NCBI GenBank assembly: GCA_009775535.1
Contig: VSPW01000137.1
Location: 1 to 5,378, forward strand
DNA length: 5,378 nt
Direction of reading: 5' to 3'
From: Muribaculaceae bacterium
GTDB lineage: Bacteria > Bacteroidota > Bacteroidia > Bacteroidales > Muribaculaceae
The number at the start of each line of letters is the position of its first letter. The first letter of the stretch is position 1. Below are positions 1 to 5,378 of the stretch, in pieces. The translations under genes and the position numbers were made by a program. A model generated the notes under the pieces. That model saw only the letters and a program-made list of their open reading frames with translations. It was not told the origin of the DNA and searched no databases.

Positions 1-37
1 TGGGCGATTTTTCGTGTATAGGCAATGGCGTACCTTA

Positions 38-556
38 TCAATATACAATCAATGAATCCACCTGGGCATCCTGCGGAAGGTTTGGACGGCCTCCCAGAGC
101 AGAGATCTCTATAATGAAGTTTATATAAATCTTTTTCGGATTTAGGCTCTTCACCAGGTTATAGGCCGCGGCCATAGTGCCCCCTGTTGCAAGGACGTCG
201 TCATGTATAACAACGATGTCATCTGGAGTGATCGCATCACGGTGAATTTCTATTACATCTTTTCCGTACTCCTTGTCGTAGGAAATGGATATGGTGTCGG
301 CAGGAAGCTTGCCCGGCTTACGGGCAGGGACAAAACCAGCCCCAAGTTCTGCAGCCAGGATCGAGCCCCCTATGAAGCCGCGCGATTCTATGCCTACAAC
401 CTTTGTAATGCCTTTATCGCGGTAGAGCTGTGAAAGATCCCAACTTATTATGTGCAATGCACGGGGGTCCTTGAATACGGTGGTAAGATCCTTAAAGATT
501 ACTCCTTTTGACGGAAAATCGATGACATCCCTGATTTTTGATTTGATATATTCCAT
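38..556 (-). CDS. apt: Adenine phosphoribosyltransferase
   Basis: Apt is a cytoplasmic purine-salvage enzyme that condenses adenine with PRPP to give AMP and pyrophosphate. The 172-residue protein is full length for this family and has its landmarks in order: an N-terminal FPSKGVIFKD segment (residues 14-23), ESRGF (57-61), the RKPGKLP loop (79-85), SYDKEYGKD (92-100), and the PRPP-binding motif VVIHDDVLATGGTM (115-128) with the acidic pair D119-D120 and the TGGT phosphate loop. The start is settled: the next codon triplets upstream contain no start before an in-frame TAG at 587-589. No Shine-Dalgarno is visible. The gene begins 74 bases after the mnmG stop on the same strand with no clear TAnnTTTG promoter between them, so read-through from mnmG is the likely source of transcript. 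The gap contains a parS-like palindrome. Assignment to Apt rather than another phosphoribosyltransferase is secure from the ESRGF and RKPGKLP motifs. Confidence 0.97.
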   Translation of the reverse strand: MEYIKSKIRDVIDFPSKGVIFKDLTTVFKDPRALHIISWDLSQLYRDKGITKVVGIESRGFIGGSILAAELGAGFVPARKPGKLPADTISISYDKEYGKDVIEIHRDAITPDDIVVIHDDVLATGGTMAAAYNLVKSLNPKKIYINFIIEISALGGRPNLPQDAQVDSLIVY

Positions 557-603
557 GAATTTTATTGAGGTAAGTTGTTGATATTTCTAATTTTAAATAC
601 ATA

Positions 604-623
604 ATTGTTCCACGTGGAACAAT
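604..623. promoter_or_regulatory. parS: parS-like centromere site (ParB-binding palindrome)
   Basis: This is a perfect 20-bp palindrome with no spacer, centred between 613 and 614. Its 16-bp core, TGTTCCACGTGGAACA (606-621), matches the known chromosomal parS consensus TGTTNCACGTGNAACA at every fixed position; the same core is used in pseudomonads. ParB would bind here, spread, and load SMC to organise and segregate the replication origin. It lies in the 74-base gap between the mnmG stop and the apt start, seven bases beyond the mnmG stop. On the plus strand it is followed by six T residues (626-631), so it could superficially pass for a terminator, but no plus-strand gene ends here. ParB binding itself is inferred. 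Confidence 0.85.
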
Positions 624-630
624 ACTTTTT

Positions 631-2508
631 TCATCTCCCGAGCATCAACAGCAGTATATTGATGTCGCTGGGCGATATGCCCGGTATACGCGATGCCTGA
701 GCAACTGTCCCGGGGCGAATGCGCTCAAGCTTCTGACGGGCCTCGGTGGAAAGGGAATGGATAGAGGCGTAGTCAAGCTTGTCTCCAATGCGGATATCCT
801 CCAGGCGCTTTATCTTGTCTGCTATCTGGCGCTCACGCTCTATGTAGCCCTGATACTTGATGAGTATCTCAGCGCTTTCAACGATCTCCTCGCGCCTGGA
901 GATGTCAATGGACTCAACCTTATCCCGCAAAGCACCGATATAAGGCAAAAGGGACATGACAGATAATTGCGGACGAAGAATCAAGTCGTACAATTTACAT
1001 CCCTGCCGCAATGGCGTTGTCCCGAGGACTTCCAAGGCTGGATTAATCAAATCTGCCTTTATCTGGAAATTCCTGATGAATTCAATCAGGCCGTCCCTCA
1101 AAGACTTCTTCTCTTCCATCAAGGCCATACGCTCAGCGGTGGCAAGCCCGATGGCATACCCTTTTGGCGTAAGACGCATGTCGGCATCGTCCTGACGCAG
1201 GAGTATTCGGTATTCGGCCCTGGACGTAAACATACGGTATGGCTCATCGACACCTTTAGTGACAAGGTCGTCAATAAGCACCCCTATATATGCCTCATCA
1301 CGGCCCAGAGTAAATGGAGCTTCGCCCTTGAATGAAAGGGCTGCATTTATACCTGCAACTAGTCCCTGCCCTGCCGCCTCCTCGTAACCGGTAGTACCGT
1401 TCACCTGTCCGGCGAAATACAGGCCCTTGACAAGCTTTGTCTCCAGGGTGTGGAGCAGCTGTGTCGGGCTGAAGAAATCGTATTCGATAGCATATCCCGG
1501 ACGGTATATCTGAACGTCCCTGAGGGCCGATATGCTTTGTAGGGCCTCAAACTGTATATCTACTGGCAAAGATGATGAGAATCCATTCACGTAATACTCC
1601 TGTGTGGTCTCCCCTTCCGGCTCAAGGAACAGCTGATGCTCCTCCTTGTCGGCAAAGGTTACAATCTTTGTCTCTATGGACGGACAATAGCGCGGGCCTA
1701 TACTTTGTATCTGGCCATTGTACAATGGAGAATCGGGCAAGCCCCGGCGCAAGATTTCGTGCGTGACCTTATTCGTATATACCACATTGCACTCCCGCTG
1801 CCGCAACTCGCGCCTGACATCCGGAAGATATGAGAACTTATGGAAATCATCATCACCTGACTGCGGCACTGTTTCTTCCCAATGGACAGAACGCCCGTCA
1901 ATACGCACAGGCGTCCCGGTCTTCATCCTGTCAGTTTCAAAGCCCAAGCTCCGCAGCTGTTCTGTTATGCCTCGCGATGCAGGCTCTGAAACCCTGCCTC
2001 CAGGTATCTGCACACGGCCTATATGCATCAGGCCGTTTAGGAAAGTACCGGCTGTAAGCACTATTTTTGAAGCCTTAAAAGTTATGCCCAACGCCGTAAC
2101 CACACCTTTGGCCTCGCCACCCTCTATGAGAAGAGAAACGACCGAATCCTGCCACAGATAAAGGCCAGGAGTGTTTTCAAGAATGTTACGCCATTCGGCG
2201 CTGAACCTCATACGGTCGCTTTGGGCACGCGGACTCCACATGGCCGGGCCTTTGGAACGGTTGAGCATCCTAAACTGGATGGCAGAACGGTCGGTGACAA
2301 TACCCATCTGACCACCCAAAGCATCAATTTCCCTAACGATCTGCCCTTTTGCAATACCTCCTACAGCAGGATTGCAACTCATCTGGGCAATCTTGTTCAT
2401 GTCTATCGTTATCAGCAGTGTACGCGCACCAAGCCTTGCTGAAGCCGAGGCGGCCTCACAGCCTGCATGCCCTGCCCCGATGACTATCACATCGTAATCA
2501 AATCTCAT
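631..2508 (-). CDS. mnmG: tRNA uridine-5-carboxymethylaminomethyl modification enzyme MnmG (GidA)
   Basis: MnmG is the FAD-binding subunit of the MnmE-MnmG complex, which uses methylenetetrahydrofolate and NADH to install (carboxymethyl)aminomethyl groups on U34 of tRNAs reading NNA/NNG codons. The 625-residue length is typical. Visible landmarks are the FAD dinucleotide motif GAGHAG (11-16), SCNPAVGGIAKGQIVRE (44-60) with C45, the family signature GPRYCPSIETK (271-281) with C275 matching the conserved catalytic-region cysteine, RPGYAIEYDFF (336-346), and the second signature AGQVNGTTGYEEAAGQGL (366-383). The C-terminal helical MnmE/tRNA-binding part ends in RIPGISPSDINILLLMLGR. T284 sits where the common signature has R or K; this is probably lineage variation. 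The start codon overlaps the ybeY stop in an ATGA, implying translational coupling. A parS-like palindrome lies just past the stop. Confidence 0.98.
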   Translation of the reverse strand: MRFDYDVIVIGAGHAGCEAASASARLGARTLLITIDMNKIAQMSCNPAVGGIAKGQIVREIDALGGQMGIVTDRSAIQFRMLNRSKGPAMWSPRAQSDRMRFSAEWRNILENTPGLYLWQDSVVSLLIEGGEAKGVVTALGITFKASKIVLTAGTFLNGLMHIGRVQIPGGRVSEPASRGITEQLRSLGFETDRMKTGTPVRIDGRSVHWEETVPQSGDDDFHKFSYLPDVRRELRQRECNVVYTNKVTHEILRRGLPDSPLYNGQIQSIGPRYCPSIETKIVTFADKEEHQLFLEPEGETTQEYYVNGFSSSLPVDIQFEALQSISALRDVQIYRPGYAIEYDFFSPTQLLHTLETKLVKGLYFAGQVNGTTGYEEAAGQGLVAGINAALSFKGEAPFTLGRDEAYIGVLIDDLVTKGVDEPYRMFTSRAEYRILLRQDDADMRLTPKGYAIGLATAERMALMEEKKSLRDGLIEFIRNFQIKADLINPALEVLGTTPLRQGCKLYDLILRPQLSVMSLLPYIGALRDKVESIDISRREEIVESAEILIKYQGYIERERQIADKIKRLEDIRIGDKLDYASIHSLSTEARQKLERIRPGTVAQASRIPGISPSDINILLLMLGR

Positions 2509-2963
2509 CTATCAGTATTTTTATCCGATTTTAATGACATAAGCCTTAACATTTCCAAGGCCCTATCTTCGTTCGCCTCCATAATCTCACGTTCTCCAGG
2601 GCCTTTGTCGTCAATACCGCAAAGATGCAGCACCCCATGCACAATGACCCGGTGTAGTTCTTGAATGAAGCCACATCCCAGCCCCTCTGCATTCGATGCT
2701 ACGGTGTCAAGAGATATATACATATCCCCGGAAACGACAAGCCCCCTGGAATAGTCGAAAGTAATTATGTCAGTATAGTAATCATGCCGGAGGAACTCCC
2801 TGTTGACCTCCAGAATCCTGTCATCATTACAGAAAATATAGTTAAGCGCCCCTAACCTGCGCCCATGCGACGAAGCCACATCCTGAAGCCACAGGGCCAT
2901 AAGACGGCAGTCGACTGCGGGCATGTCCACCCGCTCGGTATACCATTGGATATTCCTAGACAT
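2505..2963 (-). CDS. ybeY: rRNA maturation endoribonuclease YbeY
   Basis: YbeY is a metal-dependent single-strand endoribonuclease involved in 16S rRNA 3'-end maturation and late 70S ribosome quality control. The 152-residue length is normal. The fold-specific segments are visible: LNREFLRHDYYTDIITFDY (53-71), equivalent to the N..YR..D.PTDVLSF region, then GDMYIS (79-84), and the metal site HGVLHLCGIDDK (109-120). The canonical site is HGxLHLxGYDH with three histidines. Here H109 and H113 are kept but the third ligand position holds D119. From memory, other Bacteroidota YbeY proteins also have Asp at this place, so this is likely a lineage variant and not a dead enzyme. The start is fixed by an in-frame TAA at 2976-2978 with no other start codon in between; an AAGG lies five bases before the ATG. 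The stop overlaps the mnmG start by 4 bases. It is the first gene of the ybeY-mnmG(-apt) unit. Confidence 0.95.
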   Translation of the reverse strand: MSRNIQWYTERVDMPAVDCRLMALWLQDVASSHGRRLGALNYIFCNDDRILEVNREFLRHDYYTDIITFDYSRGLVVSGDMYISLDTVASNAEGLGCGFIQELHRVIVHGVLHLCGIDDKGPGEREIMEANEDRALEMLRLMSLKSDKNTDR

Positions 2964-2971
2964 ATCTACCT

Positions 2972-2993
2972 TAAGTTAACTTACAAAGTTAAC
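2972..2993. repeat. Overlapping dyads and AAGTTAAC direct repeat at the ybeY promoter
   Basis: Three symmetric arrangements share this stretch. TAAGTTAACTTA (2972-2983) is a perfect 12-bp palindrome. GTTAACTT (2975-2982) and AAGTTAAC (2986-2993) form a perfect 8-bp inverted repeat around a 3-base spacer. AAGTTAAC also occurs twice in direct orientation (2973-2980 and 2986-2993), 13 bases apart. The cluster overlaps the predicted -7 box and transcription start of ybeY, so it is a candidate operator. The sequence is AT-rich, so some of this symmetry could be chance. Confidence 0.5.
2984..2991 (-). promoter_or_regulatory. Bacteroidota-type promoter -7 box for ybeY-mnmG
   Basis: Read on the minus strand this is TAACTTTG, a perfect fit to the Bacteroidota sigma factor -7 element TAnnTTTG. 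It lies about 20 bases before the ybeY start, which would give a leader of only a dozen or so bases. A -33 TTTG at normal spacing is not evident; the nearest candidate is a TGG about 23 bases upstream. The box sits inside an inverted repeat (2975-2993), so a repressor binding there could block transcription. Confidence 0.6.
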
Positions 2994-3030
2994 AAAAATA
3001 TCCAAACCGTGCAGCCAGTGCCAGATAAAA

Positions 3031-4263
3031 TCAGCCAAAGAAAATATACGCTGCAATCACGCCTGCAACCGACCCCGTAATGTCCGCCATAAGGGCATAG
3101 CTCACAGCGTAACGCGTCTTACGTACACCAACACTGCCGAAATAGACTGCCAGGACATAGAACATTGTATCCGTGCTACCTTGTATGGCCGCAGAGACCT
3201 TGGAGACGAAGGCATCCGCCCCGTATGTATTCATCAAATCTACCATCATCCCACGTGAACCAGAGCCGCTAAGAGGCTTCATCATGGCCGTAGGCAATGC
3301 TTCAACCCATTGACTGTCAACACCAATAGCGTTCACGCATGCTATAAGCGCATCAGTCAGAACAGTCATCGCCCCAGATGCCCGGAACATCCCGATAGCC
3401 ACAAGTATGGCCACAAGGTAAGGGATAATCATGACTGCTGTCTTGAACCCTTCCTTAGCCCCCTCAATAAAAGCATTATACATGTTTATACGCTTCCTCA
3501 AGCCGGCAATCAAGAACATTGCTATAACACTGAAAAGCAAAAAGTTGGCCACAAATCCCGAATACAATTCCACCTGTTCCTTCGGAAGGGAGGAGAAAAA
3601 CCACACAATGCCACCGATAATAGCGCCCATACCTAACAACCATGATACCAGCACCTTATCAAATAGTTTTATCCTCTGTTTGATACACAATGCGACAATG
3701 CCGACAAGGGTCGATATAAATGTGGCAAGAAGTATAGGCAAGAAGACATCAGTGGGGTTGGCCGCCCCCGCCTGCGCCCGGTACATCATTATGCTTATAG
3801 GGATAAAACAAAGACCTGACGCATTGAGCACCAGGAACATAATCATAGCATCAGTGGCCGTGTCCTTCTTGGTGTTGAGATCCTGAAGCTCTTGCATTGC
3901 CTTAAGTCCCAAAGGTGTAGCGGCATTATCCAGGCCTAACATATTCGCCGATACGTTCATGAATATTGATCCCATCGCAGGATGCCCTTTAGGTACTCCG
4001 GGAAACAGGCGGCAAAACAACGGACTCACCAGACGTCCAAAAAAACGAATAACCCCACCTTGCTCTCCTATCTTCATCAATCCCATCCACAGTGACAGTA
4101 TTCCGGTCAGTCCGATAGCTATCTCGAATGCCGTACCGGCAGAGCTGAAAGATGACTGCATTATCTCGGTCCAGACAGAAAAGTCACCAGTGAATACCGT
4201 CTTCCCGACAGCAACAGCAAATGCGACCAAGAAAAATGCAATCCATATATAATTTAATACCAT
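3031..4263 (-). CDS. Fused SpmA-SpmB-like membrane protein (nucleoside recognition/gate domain)
   Basis: This 410-residue polytopic inner-membrane protein joins homologues of the Bacillus spore maturation proteins SpmA (about residues 1-195) and SpmB (about 200-410) in one chain. SpmA features are GLMKIGEQGG (61-70), HPAMGSI (94-100) and GLDNAATPLGLKAM (110-123), followed by KKDTATDAMIMFLVLNASG. SpmB features are PLSGSGSRG (330-338), GSTDTMFYVLAVYFGSVGV (362-380) and a hydrophobic C-terminus ending YIFFG. Both halves carry gate-type (nucleoside recognition) repeats. Hydrophobic helices are plentiful, starting near residues 5-24, with no cleavable signal peptide evident. The biochemical role is not established; in Bacillus the pair affects spore-core dehydration, but this organism is presumably a non-sporulator, so a transport role is only a guess. 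The start is fixed by an in-frame TGA at 4306-4308. It ends 67 bases before ybeY, which has its own promoter, and no clear terminator separates them. Confidence 0.92.
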   Translation of the reverse strand: MVLNYIWIAFFLVAFAVAVGKTVFTGDFSVWTEIMQSSFSSAGTAFEIAIGLTGILSLWMGLMKIGEQGGVIRFFGRLVSPLFCRLFPGVPKGHPAMGSIFMNVSANMLGLDNAATPLGLKAMQELQDLNTKKDTATDAMIMFLVLNASGLCFIPISIMMYRAQAGAANPTDVFLPILLATFISTLVGIVALCIKQRIKLFDKVLVSWLLGMGAIIGGIVWFFSSLPKEQVELYSGFVANFLLFSVIAMFLIAGLRKRINMYNAFIEGAKEGFKTAVMIIPYLVAILVAIGMFRASGAMTVLTDALIACVNAIGVDSQWVEALPTAMMKPLSGSGSRGMMVDLMNTYGADAFVSKVSAAIQGSTDTMFYVLAVYFGSVGVRKTRYAVSYALMADITGSVAGVIAAYIFFG

Positions 4264-4313
4264 AGAAAGAGAACGTATGAATGAACCACGAATATATTGT
4301 ATGAATCAGTTTT

Positions 4314-4321
4314 CAAAATTA
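4314..4321 (-). promoter_or_regulatory. Bacteroidota-type promoter -7 box for the spmA-spmB fusion gene
   Basis: On the minus strand this reads TAATTTTG, a perfect match to TAnnTTTG. It lies 50 bases before the start codon at 4263 and would give a leader of roughly 43 bases. No good -33 TTTG is seen; a TGG lies 23 bases upstream. The leader contains no clear Shine-Dalgarno. Confidence 0.6.
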
Positions 4322-4374
4322 GCAATAATACCACGAAGTAGCGTCCATTAAATATATTTTAACAAGCCAGTGCG

Positions 4375-4399
4375 CAATCTCATTTTTCCGAAGAGATTG
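4375..4399. repeat. Inverted repeat CAATCTC/GAGATTG
   Basis: CAATCTC (4375-4381) and GAGATTG (4393-4399) are perfect reverse complements around an 11-base spacer, with a possible bulged extension by TGC (4371-4373) and GCA (4404-4406). No T-run follows on either side, so it does not look like an intrinsic terminator. It sits about 55 bases upstream of the membrane-protein promoter and could be a regulator site, but a 7-bp dyad can arise by chance. Confidence 0.3.
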
Positions 4400-4534
4400 A
4401 CATGCAACAAAATCAGCACCTATCCCAATAACAACCAGATAATTACACCAAAATCCACCGCCTGAGGTTTTAAAAATGGCACTTGTCTGTAATCCTGTGC
4501 ACAAATATTTTAGCGACATACGGTAAAAAAATCC

Positions 4535-4542
4535 TAACTTTA
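4535..4542 (+). promoter_or_regulatory. Probable -7 box for the alkD-like gene
   Basis: TAACTTTA matches TAnnTTTG at all fixed positions but the last. A TTTT at 4508-4511 is a possible -33 element, with a long spacing of 23 bases. The box lies only 15 bases before the start codon, so the transcript would have a very short leader of around 8-9 bases, close to leaderless. Confidence 0.4.
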
Positions 4543-4557
4543 CGGAAAATTTGATCT

Positions 4558-5271
4558 ATGGACATCCTGCAATGGAAAAAGGAGCTGACTGATAAGGCCC
4601 AGCCCGAGAGGAAAGCAATATTATCATCATTCTTCAAAACCGGCAAAGGCCAATATGGCGAAGGCGATGTGTTCATCGGACTCTACGTACCAGACAACCG
4701 TGCAATATCAAAAAAATACCATAAGCTGCCACTCGAAATTATCGGGGAATTGCTAAAGGATAAAATTCATGAATTCCGGCTGGCTGCACTGATTGCCCTC
4801 GTAAAAAAGTATTCGGCACAAAAGGATGAACAAGGCCGCAAGGATATTGTGGAGTTCTACCTGGCAAATACCGACCGAATAAACAACTGGGATCTGGTCG
4901 ACCTGTCGTGCCCGCAAATTATTGGCGAATGGGTCATGCGTAGCGGAAACACACAGCTACTACATAACCTGTCGGAGTCCGCATGCCTATGGAGAAGGCG
5001 CATAGCGATTGTATCGACCTATACTCTTATAAAAAACGGTGTGTCCTCCCCTACCCTAGCCATCGCCGAAAAATATCTTAGTGCAAAAGAAGACCTAATC
5101 CATAAGGCTACCGGATGGATGCTCCGTGAAGTAGGGAAAGCCGACACCAATGCCCTAATATCCTTTCTTGACAGACATGCCGCACACATGCCGAGGACCA
5201 TGCTACGGTACTCACTGGAAAAGTTGCCAAAAGAGACCAAAATGGGCTATATGAAGCGTAAAAAAAGCTAA
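4558..5271 (+). CDS. AlkD-like DNA alkylation repair glycosylase
   Basis: This 237-residue all-helical protein belongs to the AlkD/HEAT-repeat DNA glycosylase family, which excises bulky or cationic alkylated purines such as N3-alkyladenine and N7-alkylguanine to start base excision repair. Residues known to matter in Bacillus cereus AlkD are all present: W111 and D115 in NNWDLVDLS (matching W109 and catalytic D113), R148 in LWRRRIA (144-150), and W187 and R190 in KATGWMLREVGK (183-194). The C-terminal MPRTMLRYSLEKLP segment is also typical of the family. The protein is complete and lysine-rich at its end. The start is firm: an in-frame TGA lies at 4552-4554, two codons upstream, and no Shine-Dalgarno is seen. 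The gene is divergent from the membrane-protein gene and stands alone, since the next gene has its own promoter. No Ada-like regulator or other alkylation-response gene is visible beside it. Confidence 0.93.
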   Translation: MDILQWKKELTDKAQPERKAILSSFFKTGKGQYGEGDVFIGLYVPDNRAISKKYHKLPLEIIGELLKDKIHEFRLAALIALVKKYSAQKDEQGRKDIVEFYLANTDRINNWDLVDLSCPQIIGEWVMRSGNTQLLHNLSESACLWRRRIAIVSTYTLIKNGVSSPTLAIAEKYLSAKEDLIHKATGWMLREVGKADTNALISFLDRHAAHMPRTMLRYSLEKLPKETKMGYMKRKKS

Positions 5272-5298
5272 ACCCTTTAACCACTATAATATTATTCG

Positions 5299-5306
5299 TA
5301 CCTTTG
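5299..5306 (+). promoter_or_regulatory. Bacteroidota-type promoter -7 box for the right-edge gene
   Basis: TACCTTTG is a perfect TAnnTTTG match. A TTTA at 5276-5279 lies 19 bases upstream, the normal -33 spacing, with one mismatch from TTTG. The box is 48 bases before the next ATG and follows the alkD-like stop by 27 bases, which argues that the right-edge gene is transcribed separately from the alkD-like gene. Confidence 0.6.
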
Positions 5307-5354
5307 ACTCCGTCTTAGATACTCACGCCCGGCAAAATCAAATAAGAAACGACC

Positions 5355-5378
5355 ATGAATGAAATTTCAGTGACAATT
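5355..5378 (+). CDS. Start of an unidentified gene cut by the window edge
   Basis: An ATG at 5355 opens a frame of eight codons (MNEISVTI) that continues past the window. Support comes from a well-formed promoter 48 bases upstream and an in-frame TAA at 5343-5345, which makes this ATG the first possible start. No strong Shine-Dalgarno is seen. Eight residues are too few to name a product. Confidence 0.45.

Larger units (their letters stand above)
4264..4557. other. Divergent intergenic region with no convincing gene
   Basis: This AT-rich 294-base stretch separates the leftward membrane-protein gene from the rightward alkD-like gene. It holds the two outward promoters, a 7-bp inverted repeat (4375-4399), two copies of GTATGAAT (4275-4282 and 4299-4306) and two of ACCACGAA (4285-4292 and 4330-4337). 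A 66-codon minus-strand reading frame (4319-4519) has no recognisable motif and unlikely composition, so it is not called as a gene. No tRNA or riboswitch was recognised. Confidence 0.6.

Noticed and set aside
1..25. Possible TTG start on the minus strand downstream of apt (LPIHEKSP...), preceded by AAGG
   Set aside because: Only eight codons fit before the edge, there is no ATG, and the peptide is not recognisable. A downstream gene such as uvrC might follow outside the window but cannot be shown.
604..631. Palindrome followed by six T residues, resembling a plus-strand intrinsic terminator
   Set aside because: No plus-strand gene runs into it, the palindrome has no loop spacer, and the core is a full parS match. 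On the minus strand, where mnmG ends, no T-run follows.
1718..2161. 147-codon plus-strand reading frame inside mnmG
   Set aside because: It lies fully antisense to a confidently identified conserved gene and its translation shows no domain or motif.
3000..3030. Possible terminator between the membrane-protein gene and ybeY
   Set aside because: Only 3-bp pairings such as GCA/TGC can be formed and no GC-rich stem with a T-run exists, so no terminator is called.
3247..3262. Second CACGTG core inside the membrane-protein gene, considered as another parS
   Set aside because: Only the right half resembles the consensus; the left flank matches one of four fixed bases, so it is not a palindromic parS site.
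3431..3886. 151-codon plus-strand reading frame inside the membrane-protein gene
   Set aside because: It is an antisense shadow of the SpmA-SpmB coding sequence with no recognisable protein features.
4319..4519. 66-codon minus-strand reading frame in the divergent intergenic region
   Set aside because: It has no recognisable motif, is rich in Cys/Trp/Tyr in a way typical of noise, and its 3' end overlaps the promoter area of the membrane-protein gene.

Overview
The window looks like a chromosomal housekeeping segment from a member of the Bacteroidota, probably order Bacteroidales. Three things point there. The promoters fit the Bacteroidota-type -7 box TAnnTTTG, with three perfect copies and one 7/8 copy, each just upstream of a gene. 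Shine-Dalgarno sequences are weak or absent. The gene content also fits: a single-chain SpmA-SpmB fusion, a YbeY with an HLCG.DDK metal site, and a ybeY-mnmG-apt order. No insertion sequence, CRISPR array, tRNA, rRNA or phage gene was seen.

Left part, minus strand (positions 38-2963): ybeY, mnmG and apt are read leftwards. ybeY and mnmG overlap by 4 bases (ATGA), so they are almost certainly co-transcribed and translationally coupled. A TAnnTTTG promoter lies just before ybeY, inside a cluster of AAGTTAAC repeats and dyads. apt follows mnmG after 74 bases with no clear promoter of its own. That gap holds the most notable element of the window, a perfect 20-bp palindrome whose 16-bp core, TGTTCCACGTGGAACA, fits the ParB-binding parS consensus TGTTNCACGTGNAACA. 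This suggests that the region is origin-proximal and serves as a chromosome-segregation landmark. The genes make a 16S rRNA maturation and ribosome quality endonuclease (YbeY), the FAD subunit of the tRNA wobble-uridine modification enzyme (MnmG), and an adenine salvage enzyme (Apt).

Middle (3031-4263): a minus-strand gene encodes a polytopic membrane protein that joins SpmA-like and SpmB-like halves, with its own promoter at 4314-4321. A 294-base divergent intergenic region follows (4264-4557), holding promoters and small repeats but no convincing gene.

Right part, plus strand: a complete AlkD-type DNA glycosylase gene (4558-5271) with all the expected active-site residues. After it comes a new promoter (5299-5306) and the first eight codons of a gene that runs off the window (5355 onward).

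These are mostly conserved core genes. I found no new defence or mobile system. The points worth following up are the parS site, the dyad cluster on the ybeY promoter, and the non-canonical third metal ligand of YbeY.
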